NCBI GenBank assembly: GCA_963733065.1
Contig: CAVTBT010000007.1
Coordinates: 310,001-374,000 of the forward strand
Source: CAVTBT01 sp963733065
GTDB lineage: Bacteria > Actinomycetota > Thermoleophilia > Gaiellales > Gaiellaceae
Length of the DNA: 64,000 bases
Direction of reading: 5' to 3'
The notes under the pieces are model-generated. The model was given only the letters and a program-made list of their open reading frames with translations, made no database searches and was not told where the DNA came from. Below, piece by piece: positions 57,872 through 64,000 of the stretch. The translations under genes were made by a program, and so were the position numbers. The number at the start of each line of letters is the position of its first letter. Position 1 is the stretch's first letter.

Positions 57872-58884
57872 TGGCACTCCTCGAGGTCGACGGCCTGCAG
57901 ACGCACTTCTTCACGCGCGACGGCGTCGTGCGCGCCGTCGACGGCGTTTCCTTCGACGTCGGCGCCGGCAAGACACTAGGCATCGTGGGCGAGTCGGGCT
58001 GCGGCAAGTCCGTGACAGCGCTGTCGATCATGGGCCTCATCCCCAAGCCGCCCGCGAAGATCGTCGGCGGCCAGGTGCGCTTCGAGGGCCGCGACCTGAC
58101 GACGCTCTCGGAGAAGAAGCTGGAGGACGTGCGCGGCAAGGAGATCGCGATGATCTTCCAGGATCCGATGACGTCGCTGAACCCGACGCTGAAGATCGGC
58201 GTGCAGATCACGGAGACGATCAGGCGCCACTTCGACGTCACCAAGGCGCAGGCGCGCAAGCGCGCGGTCGAGCTGCTGGAGGAAGTGCAGATTCCGAACG
58301 CCTCGAGCCGGCTCGACGACTATCCGCACCGCTACTCGGGCGGCATGCGGCAGCGTGTGATGATCGCGATCGCGCTCTCGTGCAACCCGAAGCTCCTGAT
58401 CGCGGACGAGCCGACGACGGCCCTCGACGTCACCGTGCAGGCCCAGATCCTCGACCTGCTCGAGGACCTTCGCGACCAGCACGAGATGGCGATGATCCTG
58501 ATCACGCATGACATGGGCGTGGTCGCCGAGGCCGCCGACGACATCGTCGTCATGTACGCCGGCCAGATCGTCGAGCAGGCGTCGACCCTCGAGCTCTTCG
58601 ACCATCCCGAGCATCCGTACACGGAGGCGCTGCTCGGCGCCCTGCCACAGCTCGAAGGGGAAGGCATCCGGCAGGGCAGGTTGACGGCCATCCCGGGCCG
58701 GCCGCCCGACCTTGTCGACCCGCCCGAGGTGTGCCGCTTTGCGGCGCGCTGCCCCTACGCCAACGACGTCGACGGCTGCGCCCAGCACGCGCAGGAGCTG
58801 CGGCAGGTGCGAAGCGGGCACTGGGTGCGCACCGCTCATCCTGCCAGCGAGCGGGCCGGCGCGCGCCCGGGAGTCCCAGTATGA
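57871..58884 (+). CDS. Peptide ABC transporter ATP-binding protein (OppD/DppD-like)
   Basis: A 337-residue ATPase with Walker A 'IVGESGCGKSVT', 'MIFQDPMTSLNPTLKIG', signature 'YSGGMRQRVMIAIAL', Walker B 'LLIADEPTTALDVTVQ' and 'LITHDMGVVAEAAD'. The C-terminal domain has 'CRFAARCPYANDVDGC'. It is clearly paralogous to the gene at 39254. Confidence 0.94.
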   Translation: MALLEVDGLQTHFFTRDGVVRAVDGVSFDVGAGKTLGIVGESGCGKSVTALSIMGLIPKPPAKIVGGQVRFEGRDLTTLSEKKLEDVRGKEIAMIFQDPMTSLNPTLKIGVQITETIRRHFDVTKAQARKRAVELLEEVQIPNASSRLDDYPHRYSGGMRQRVMIAIALSCNPKLLIADEPTTALDVTVQAQILDLLEDLRDQHEMAMILITHDMGVVAEAADDIVVMYAGQIVEQASTLELFDHPEHPYTEALLGALPQLEGEGIRQGRLTAIPGRPPDLVDPPEVCRFAARCPYANDVDGCAQHAQELRQVRSGHWVRTAHPASERAGARPGVPV

Positions 58885-59741
58885 GCGAGCCGCTGCTCCA
58901 GGTCAGCGAGCTGAACAAGTGGTTCCCGATCAAGGAAGGGCTGGTCATCGAGCGCACGGTCGATTACGTGCGCGCCGTCGACGGGGTCAGCTTCGACGTC
59001 GCCGAGGGCGAGACGCTCGGTCTGGTGGGCGAGTCCGGCTCCGGGAAGTCGACGACCGGGTACTGCATCCTGCAGCTGCTGCAGCCGACGAGCGGCTCGA
59101 TCCGCTTCATGGGCAAGGAGCTCACCACGCTCGGACGCGCGGACCTGCGGCGCATGCGGCGGGAGATGCAGATCGTCTTCCAGGATCCCTACTCGTCGCT
59201 CGACCCGCGCATGACGGTGGGCGACACGGTCTCGGAGCCGCTGCAGATCCACGGCATGGGCGCCCGGCGTGCCCGGCAGTCGCGGGTGCGCGAGCTACTC
59301 GACGTGGTCGGCTTCAACCCGGGATTCGTCAACCGCTACCCGCACGAGTTCTCGGGCGGCCAGCGACAGCGCATCGGTATCGCGCGCGCGCTCGCGCTGT
59401 CGCCCAGGCTGATCATCTGCGACGAGCCGGTCTCGGCGCTCGACGTGTCGATCCAGGCGCAGATCCTGAACCTGCTCAAGGACCTCCAGCAGGAGTTCGG
59501 CCTCACGTATCTCTTCATCGCCCACGACCTGGCCGTGGTACGCGCGATGAGCGACCGCATCGCGGTCATGAATCGCGGGAAGCTGATCGAGCTGGGGCCG
59601 GCTGAGGAGGTGTATGCCAACCCGAAGGAGGCGTACACGCAGGCGCTCCTCTCGGCGGTGCCCGTGCCGGATCCGCGCGCGATGAAGCTGCGCAAGGAAG
59701 AGCGCCGTCGCCTGCGGCATGCGCTGGCTCCGCAGCTCTAG
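58881..59741 (+). CDS. Peptide ABC transporter ATP-binding protein (OppF/DppF-like, short)
   Basis: A 286-residue ATPase with Walker A 'LVGESGSGKSTTG', 'IVFQDPYSSLDPRMTVG', signature 'EFSGGQRQRIGIARAL', Walker B 'LIICDEPVSALDVSIQ' and 'FIAHDLAVVRAMSD'. It ends soon after the nucleotide-binding domain and lacks the Cys-rich C-terminal extension ('CRFHPRCP' type) seen in its paralogue at 40270, so it is about 60 residues shorter. Its 3' end overlaps the Kelch lipoprotein gene by 23 bases. Confidence 0.93.
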   Translation: MSEPLLQVSELNKWFPIKEGLVIERTVDYVRAVDGVSFDVAEGETLGLVGESGSGKSTTGYCILQLLQPTSGSIRFMGKELTTLGRADLRRMRREMQIVFQDPYSSLDPRMTVGDTVSEPLQIHGMGARRARQSRVRELLDVVGFNPGFVNRYPHEFSGGQRQRIGIARALALSPRLIICDEPVSALDVSIQAQILNLLKDLQQEFGLTYLFIAHDLAVVRAMSDRIAVMNRGKLIELGPAEEVYANPKEAYTQALLSAVPVPDPRAMKLRKEERRRLRHALAPQL

Positions 59742-60684
59742 CGCAGTCACGACCGTTGTCGCGGTCGCGATCGGCGTGACTGCGGCCGCTCTGGTCTCCG
59801 GCTGCGGTGGGTCGGAGAGCCGAAGTACTGAATCAACACAAAGCGCCGCTCGCGAGTGGGAGCGCGTCGCCTCGATGCCGCAGCGGCGGAGCTACGTCGC
59901 CGGGGCGCAGGTCGGCGAGGCGATCTATGCAGCCGGGGGCATGGTGGGGGAGACCGGCCGGCCGCTCGCGACGGTCTCCCGCTACGACTCGGCCGCCGAC
60001 GACTGGACGAACCTGACGCAACTGCCGGTGCCGACGCGAGCGGCGGCCGCCGCCGCGATCGGCCGCACGGTCTACGTCGTAGGCGGGACGACGCCCGACG
60101 GCAACACGGCGGCGACCTGGGCGTGGGACGGGCGGAGCTGGCGGGCGCGGGCGCCGTTGCCGCGCGCCGTCTTCAACCACGCGGCCGTCTCGCTCGGCGG
60201 CGCCCTCTACGTGCTCGGCGGCTTCGCCGAGGGGAACGAGCGGCGCGAGGTCTTCCGCTACGACCGCGCCGCCGACCGCTGGACGCTCCAGACCCTGCTG
60301 CCGAGTCCGAACCACACGTTCGGCGCGGTCGCCTTCCGCGGGGAGCTCTGGACGCTCGGCGGCCGCCGCGGCGAGGACGTGCTGCGCGAGGTCTGGATCT
60401 GGTCGCCCGAGACGCACCGCTGGCGCCGAGGGCCGACGATGCCGAAGCCCATGGAGCTCGTCGGCGCCGCCGTCGCCGGCGATGAGATCCACGCGGTGTG
60501 GGAGTCCACGTACCAGATCTACGACGGCGCGACCGGCCGCTGGCGCCAAGGGCCGACCCCGCTCGTCACGCGCCACGCGCTCGAGGCCTTCGCGGTCGAC
60601 GGCAGGCTCTACACGGTGGGCGGCTGCACGACCGCACTGCAGGACAGCCCGGTGGTGGAGCGGCTCGACCTCGCGCGGAGCTAG
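59719..60684 (+). CDS. Kelch-repeat lipoprotein
   Basis: A 321-residue protein with a lipoprotein signal ('GVTAAALVSGCGG') and about five to six Kelch repeats, each with the double-Gly, Tyr and Trp pattern, for example 'GEAIYAAGGMVGETGRPLAT' and 'GGALYVLGGFAEGNERREVF'. These should form a beta-propeller outside the membrane. Such propellers bind sugars or proteins, or act as N-acetylneuraminate epimerases; nothing here fixes the ligand. The start overlaps the OppF-like gene, so it may be a substrate-related accessory of that transporter. Confidence 0.82.
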   Translation: MRWLRSSSAVTTVVAVAIGVTAAALVSGCGGSESRSTESTQSAAREWERVASMPQRRSYVAGAQVGEAIYAAGGMVGETGRPLATVSRYDSAADDWTNLTQLPVPTRAAAAAAIGRTVYVVGGTTPDGNTAATWAWDGRSWRARAPLPRAVFNHAAVSLGGALYVLGGFAEGNERREVFRYDRAADRWTLQTLLPSPNHTFGAVAFRGELWTLGGRRGEDVLREVWIWSPETHRWRRGPTMPKPMELVGAAVAGDEIHAVWESTYQIYDGATGRWRQGPTPLVTRHALEAFAVDGRLYTVGGCTTALQDSPVVERLDLARS

Positions 60685-60732
60685 CGCGTCGGCGCCATGA
60701 CCAGGCTCTCGCGAGCCTACGTCGCCCGTGCG

Positions 60733-60738
60733 TACGAT
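60733..60738 (+). promoter_or_regulatory. -10 element of a leaderless promoter (GFA gene)
   Basis: TACGAT ends 6 bases before ATG 60745, which decides the start against an upstream in-frame ATG at 60697. Confidence 0.6.
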
Positions 60739-60744
60739 CGGGTA

Positions 60745-61143
60745 ATGCAGACGCGCGAGGCCGCCTGTAGCTGTGGGGCGCTCCGGCTGACGGCCGAAGG
60801 CGACCCGGTCCGGATCTCGATGTGCCACTGCCTCGCCTGCCAGCGGCGGACGGGCAGTGCGTTCGGGATGCAGGCGCGCTTCCCGGTGGAGCGCGTGCGC
60901 GTCGTCGGGCGCTCCACGGACTACGTCCGCATCTCGGACGGGGGCGAGGGGCGGACCTTCCACTTCTGTCCGGATTGCGGCGCCATCGTCTTCTACACGA
61001 CCGAGGGGCAGCCTGACCTCGTGGCCGTGCCGATCGGTGCGTTCGCCGATCCCTCGTTCCCGGCGCCGACGGTCTCCGTGTACGAGTCGCGGATGCACCC
61101 GTGGCTCGAGCTGCCCGACGGGATCCAGCACGAACCCTCCTAG
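60745..61143 (+). CDS. GFA (glutathione-dependent formaldehyde-activating-like) family protein
   Basis: A 132-residue zinc protein of the GFA/CENP-V fold. Zinc-binding cysteines are visible as 'EAACSCGALRL', 'ISMCHCLACQRRTGSAFG' and 'FHFCPDCGAIVFYTTE'. Family members were named for glutathione-linked formaldehyde chemistry, but for most the reaction is unknown, and actinobacteria usually lack glutathione. The convergent acyl-CoA dehydrogenase gene ends 8 bases away. Confidence 0.88.
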   Translation: MQTREAACSCGALRLTAEGDPVRISMCHCLACQRRTGSAFGMQARFPVERVRVVGRSTDYVRISDGGEGRTFHFCPDCGAIVFYTTEGQPDLVAVPIGAFADPSFPAPTVSVYESRMHPWLELPDGIQHEPS

Positions 61144-61151
61144 CCGTCGGG

Positions 61152-62285
61152 TCAGAGCCCGAGGTGGCGCGCGATGACCATGCGCTGCACCTCGTTCGTC
61201 CCCTCGCCGATCTCCAGGATCTTCTGGTCGCGGTAGAGCCGCGAGATGGCGTACTCGTCCATGTACCCGTAGCCACCGTGGATCTGGAGCGCCCAGTTGG
61301 CGGCGCGGTTCGAGAGCTCGCCCGTGTAGAGCTTCGCCATCGCCGCCTCCCGCGCGAACGGCCGGTTCTGATCCTTCAGCCACGCGGCACGCAGGACGAG
61401 CGCACGGCCGGCCTCGATCTCGGTCGCCATGTCAGCGAGCCGGAACTGCACCGCCTGGAAGGCCGCGATCGGCTTGCCGAATTGCTCCCGCTCCCGTGCG
61501 TACGCGTACGCGAGGTCGTAGGCCCCCTGCGCGAGCCCGACTCCCATCGCCGCCACCGAGATGCGGCCGCCGTCGAGGATCTCGAGGAACTGCCGGAACC
61601 CCTCGCCGCGGGGGCCGAGCAGATGATCCTCCGGCACGGCGACGTCCTTGAAGGACAGTTCGCGCGTGTCGGAGGCGCGCCAGCCGAGCTTCTTCATCGG
61701 CGGCGAGATCGCGTACCCGTCCGTGCCGTTCGGGATCACGATGTTCGACACCTCGCCGTCACCAGTCCGGGCGGTGACGGTGACGCCCCAGGTGATGTCG
61801 GTGCCGGCGTTGGTGATGAACATCTTCGAGCCGTTGACGAGCCAGCGCCCGTCGCGCAGCTCGGCGGTCGTCCGGGCGTTGCCGGCGTCCGATCCCGCGC
61901 CCGGCTCGGTGAGCCCGAAGGCGGCGAGCCTGCGGCCGGAGGCGAGGTCGGGAAGCCAGCGGCGCTTCTGCTCGTCGGTGCCGAAGAGCAGAATCGGCAT
62001 CGTGCCGAGTGAGGTGTGCGCGGCGACCGTGATCGCGACCGACGAGTCGATCCGCGTCAGCTCCTCGATCGCCAGCGCGTACGAGACCGTGTCGCCGCCG
62101 CCGCCCTCGTACTCCTCCGGGATCGGGATGCCCATGAGCCCGAGCTCGGCCAGCTCGGCCACGATGTCGTAAGGGAACCGGCTCTCGCGGTCGAGCTCCT
62201 CTGCGACCGGTGCGACGCGTTCGCGCGCGAACTCGCGCACCGTGTCGCGGATCAGCTCGTGCTCGGGCGAGAGGTCGAGGTCCAC
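61152..62285 (-). CDS. Acyl-CoA dehydrogenase
   Basis: A 377-residue flavoenzyme. Signatures: 'AAFGLTEPGAGSDAGNARTT' and 'MFITNAGTDITWGVTVTART' (flavin contacts), 'REREQFGKPIAAFQAVQF', and the catalytic Glu in 'YRDQKILEIGEGTNEVQRM'. The pattern fits short- or branched-chain acyl-CoA dehydrogenases. Electrons go to ETF (12780-14519). The GTG at 62285 is supported by a TAGCAT box upstream. Chain-length preference cannot be read from sequence. Confidence 0.94.
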   Translation of the reverse strand: MDLDLSPEHELIRDTVREFARERVAPVAEELDRESRFPYDIVAELAELGLMGIPIPEEYEGGGGDTVSYALAIEELTRIDSSVAITVAAHTSLGTMPILLFGTDEQKRRWLPDLASGRRLAAFGLTEPGAGSDAGNARTTAELRDGRWLVNGSKMFITNAGTDITWGVTVTARTGDGEVSNIVIPNGTDGYAISPPMKKLGWRASDTRELSFKDVAVPEDHLLGPRGEGFRQFLEILDGGRISVAAMGVGLAQGAYDLAYAYAREREQFGKPIAAFQAVQFRLADMATEIEAGRALVLRAAWLKDQNRPFAREAAMAKLYTGELSNRAANWALQIHGGYGYMDEYAISRLYRDQKILEIGEGTNEVQRMVIARHLGL

Positions 62286-62294
62286 GGCGGCCGG

Positions 62295-62300
62295 ATGCTA
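62295..62300 (-). promoter_or_regulatory. -10 element of a leaderless promoter (acyl-CoA dehydrogenase)
   Basis: On the minus strand TAGCAT ends 9 bases before GTG 62285. Confidence 0.5.
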
Positions 62301-62412
62301 CCCGTCGTCTAGGGCAGCGGCACGCGCGGCACGACAGATCGCCTTCTCGACGAGCGTGACGGAGCACTCAACGTCGAGCTCTCCACCATGAACGCTACAA
62401 ACGGCAGCGCGG

Positions 62413-62418
62413 TACGAT
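62413..62418 (+). promoter_or_regulatory. Possible -10 element for the SCP2 gene
   Basis: TACGAT 63 bases before GTG 62482. In contrast to the leaderless genes, a leader with AAGGAG follows. Confidence 0.4.
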
Positions 62419-62481
62419 CGATCGACAGCTACCCTGCGCGCTTCCGACTGACCGTTCAATCAATCCCCCAAGGAGCAGACG

Positions 62482-62787
62482 GTGGCCGCAACCGTGACCG
62501 ATTTCTTCGAGCGCCTCAAGACGATCGACGCCGGCAAGACAGCCGGCATGACCAACTCGTACCAGTTCGACATCGAGGGCGCCGGCCAGTGGCTCGTGAC
62601 CGTCGACGACGGCTCGATCGACGTCACCGAGGGCTCGGGCGAGGCTGACTGCACGATCTCCACGTCCGAGGAGAACTTCATGAAGATCGTCAGCGGCGAG
62701 CAGAACCCGACGACCGCCTACATGACGGGCAAGCTCAAGATCAAGGGCGACATGGGCGCCGCGATGAAGCTGCAGAAGCTGTTCTAA
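62482..62787 (+). CDS. SCP2 sterol-binding domain protein
   Basis: A 101-residue single-domain SCP2 protein: 'GAGQWLVTVDDGSIDVTEGS', 'ADCTISTSEENFMKIVSGEQ' and 'TTAYMTGKLKIKGDMGAAMK', the usual ligand-tunnel strands and final helix. SCP2 domains bind fatty acyl-CoAs or sterol-like lipids. The location near acyl-CoA dehydrogenase suggests acyl-lipid carriage, as an inference. AAGGAG lies 8 bases before the GTG start. Confidence 0.9.
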   Translation: MAATVTDFFERLKTIDAGKTAGMTNSYQFDIEGAGQWLVTVDDGSIDVTEGSGEADCTISTSEENFMKIVSGEQNPTTAYMTGKLKIKGDMGAAMKLQKLF

Positions 62788-62813
62788 GCGCACTCAGGGA
62801 GAAAGGGCATGCG

Positions 62814-63374
62814 GTGACCTGGTACGAGTTCCTCCTGTTCGTGCACGTCGCGTGCGCCGTGGTCTGGATCGGGGGCGCGTCTGTCTTCCAGGTGTATGGC
62901 ACGGTCGTGCAGCGTGGCGGCGACCCCGGCGAGATGGCTCAGTTCGCGGGCCGCGCGGGACTCATCGGCGAACGGCTCTTCACGCCGATGTCGCTGCTGG
63001 TGCTGCTCGCCGGCATCGGCTTGATGATCGAGGGCAGCTGGTCGTGGGGCGACCTCTGGGTCGTCTTCGCGCTCATCGCCTTCGCCGTGTCCTTCGCCCT
63101 CGGGCTCGGCGTCATCGCGCCGCTCGCGAAGCAGCTCCCCGCCGTCGGACCGGCGACCGCGGAGGGCCAGGCGGTCATTCGCCGGATCTTCTCCGTGCTG
63201 CGCGTCGATCTCGTCCTGCTCTTCGCGATCGTCTTCGCCATGACCGTCAAGCCGACCACCGACGATCCGTGGACGGTGATCATTGCGGGCGTGGTCGCCG
63301 TGGCGCTGGCGGCGTTCCTCTACGTCCGGTCGAGCCGGCCCCCCGACGCCGTAGCGGCCGTCGAGCCGACGTAG
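62814..63374 (+). CDS. DUF2269-like integral membrane protein
   Basis: A 186-residue protein with about four to five helices. 'FLLFVHVACAVVWIGGASVF' in helix 1, with His and Trp, resembles DUF2269/CopD-like membrane proteins; function unknown. GGGAGAAAGGG precedes GTG 62814. It ends just before the stop of the convergent carboxylase gene. Confidence 0.7.
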   Translation: MTWYEFLLFVHVACAVVWIGGASVFQVYGTVVQRGGDPGEMAQFAGRAGLIGERLFTPMSLLVLLAGIGLMIEGSWSWGDLWVVFALIAFAVSFALGLGVIAPLAKQLPAVGPATAEGQAVIRRIFSVLRVDLVLLFAIVFAMTVKPTTDDPWTVIIAGVVAVALAAFLYVRSSRPPDAVAAVEPT

Positions 63375-64000
63375 TCAGGGCTCGAGCTCGACGAGCAGGG
63401 CACCGCCGGCGACGCGATCGCCGACGGCGACGTGCACCGCCTTGACGGTCGCGTCGAACGGCGCCGCGATCGGGTTCTCCATCTTCATCGCCTCGAGCAC
63501 GACGAGTCGCTGACGCGCTTGCACGACGTCGCCCGGCGCGACCGCGACCTCGAGCACGGTGCCGGGCATCGGCGCCGTCAGCTCGCTCTCACCGGCGCCA
63601 TGGGAGCCATGGTGGGCGGCCTCGTCGACGTCCGGCGGCGTCTGCGGCGCGGGGGCCGGCAGGTTGAGCCGCCACGGCACGCGCCATGCCGGGGCCGGCA
63701 GCCGGAGTGGCTGCGGCGACAGCGGCGGATGGTCGGTCAGGAACGCGGTCGTCGTCTCGCCGGCCCGGACCACCGGGTGCGCGACGAGCCAGCGTAGGAA
63801 CGGCAGGTTCGTGACGACGCCTGCCACCTCTGTGTCGGCCAGCGCTGCGCCGAGACGGTCGAGGGCCTCCTCGCGAGTCGGAGCGTGCGCGATCAGCTTC
63901 GCGATCATGGGGTCGTACGCGGTTCCGATCTCGTCGCCCTCCGCGACGCCGGCATCGACGCGGACGCCGCCGGGCAGCCGCAGCCGCTCCAGGCGGCCGA
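63375..64000 (-). CDS. Biotin-dependent acyl-CoA carboxylase, biotin-carrying (alpha) subunit, partial
   Basis: The C-terminal 208 codons of an acetyl/propionyl-CoA carboxylase alpha chain; the gene runs off the right edge of the window. The upstream part holds the end of the biotin carboxylase domain ('YDPMIAKLIAHAPTREEALD', 'TNLPFLRWLVAHP'). The last ~75 residues are the biotinyl domain, 'LTAPMPGTVLEVAVAPGDVV', with the biotinylated Lys in 'VLEAMKMENPI'. If it is a propionyl-CoA carboxylase it would feed methylmalonyl-CoA to the mutase in this window. Confidence 0.93.
   Translation of the reverse strand, partial: GRLERLRLPGGVRVDAGVAEGDEIGTAYDPMIAKLIAHAPTREEALDRLGAALADTEVAGVVTNLPFLRWLVAHPVVRAGETTTAFLTDHPPLSPQPLRLPAPAWRVPWRLNLPAPAPQTPPDVDEAAHHGSHGAGESELTAPMPGTVLEVAVAPGDVVQARQRLVVLEAMKMENPIAAPFDATVKAVHVAVGDRVAGGALLVELEP

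Noticed and set aside
62482..62787. SCP2 protein as part of a sterol pathway
   Set aside because: No sterol-biosynthesis gene is seen; SCP2 domains bind many lipids, so only lipid binding is claimed.

Overview
The window is high-GC, densely coded bacterial DNA. Gene content (zinc-type L31, a rpmE-DUF1385-prfA-prmC-sua5-glyA-upp-wecA-atp order, a split methylmalonyl-CoA mutase, many leaderless-looking TANNNT promoters) points to Actinomycetota, most likely a Thermoleophilia/Gaiellales-type lineage; the lineage is an inference. No rRNA, tRNA, CRISPR array, prophage or plasmid function was seen.

Layout. 0-5.3 kb: membrane glycosyltransferase-like proteins (GT87, DUF2079) and an orphan NarL-type response regulator. 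6.2-10.7 kb: methylmalonyl-CoA mutase catalytic subunit, two paralogous membrane-anchored proteins of unknown function, an MBL hydrolase and the separate B12-binding mutase subunit. 10.7-17.3 kb: methyltransferase, M23 peptidase, then etfB-etfA-ETF dehydrogenase and a PLP dehydratase. 17.3-28.9 kb: the housekeeping cluster rpmE-DUF1385 / prfA-prmC-sua5-glyA-upp-wecA, interrupted by OsmC pair + REP-associated transposase (RAYT) + GNAT + DUF5995, and then by a papain-like protease and an alpha/beta hydrolase. 29-44.4 kb: F1Fo ATP synthase genes, split: atpI-B-E-F-H, a secreted-protein gene, atpA-G, then about 7.3 kb carrying a Dpp/Opp-type transporter, then atpD-C. 45-52.7 kb: metH, an MFS exporter, meaB, threonine dehydratase, a cupin. 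52.7-54 kb: an MBL-rhodanese fusion. 54.2-60.7 kb: a second Opp-type transporter plus a Kelch lipoprotein. 60.7-64 kb: a GFA-family protein, acyl-CoA dehydrogenase, an SCP2 protein, DUF2269, and the 3' part of a biotin-dependent carboxylase.

How the genes fit together. Acyl-CoA dehydrogenase feeds ETF and ETF dehydrogenase. Biotin-dependent carboxylase, split mutase, MeaB and threonine dehydratase outline propionyl-CoA/methylmalonyl-CoA metabolism, and MetH shares the B12 need. Two peptide-type ABC transporters would import peptides or amino-acid-rich substrates.

Two features stand out. First, 18 copies of a short palindrome (core GGGGTCTGTCCCC or close variants) sit in seven intergenic clusters, all left of 44.7 kb, next to a RAYT gene that could have spread them; several clusters mark the points where normally contiguous housekeeping operons are broken. 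Second, about twelve genes contain single-base-type frame disruptions while their protein sequence stays conserved on both sides, which looks more like assembly indels than decay.
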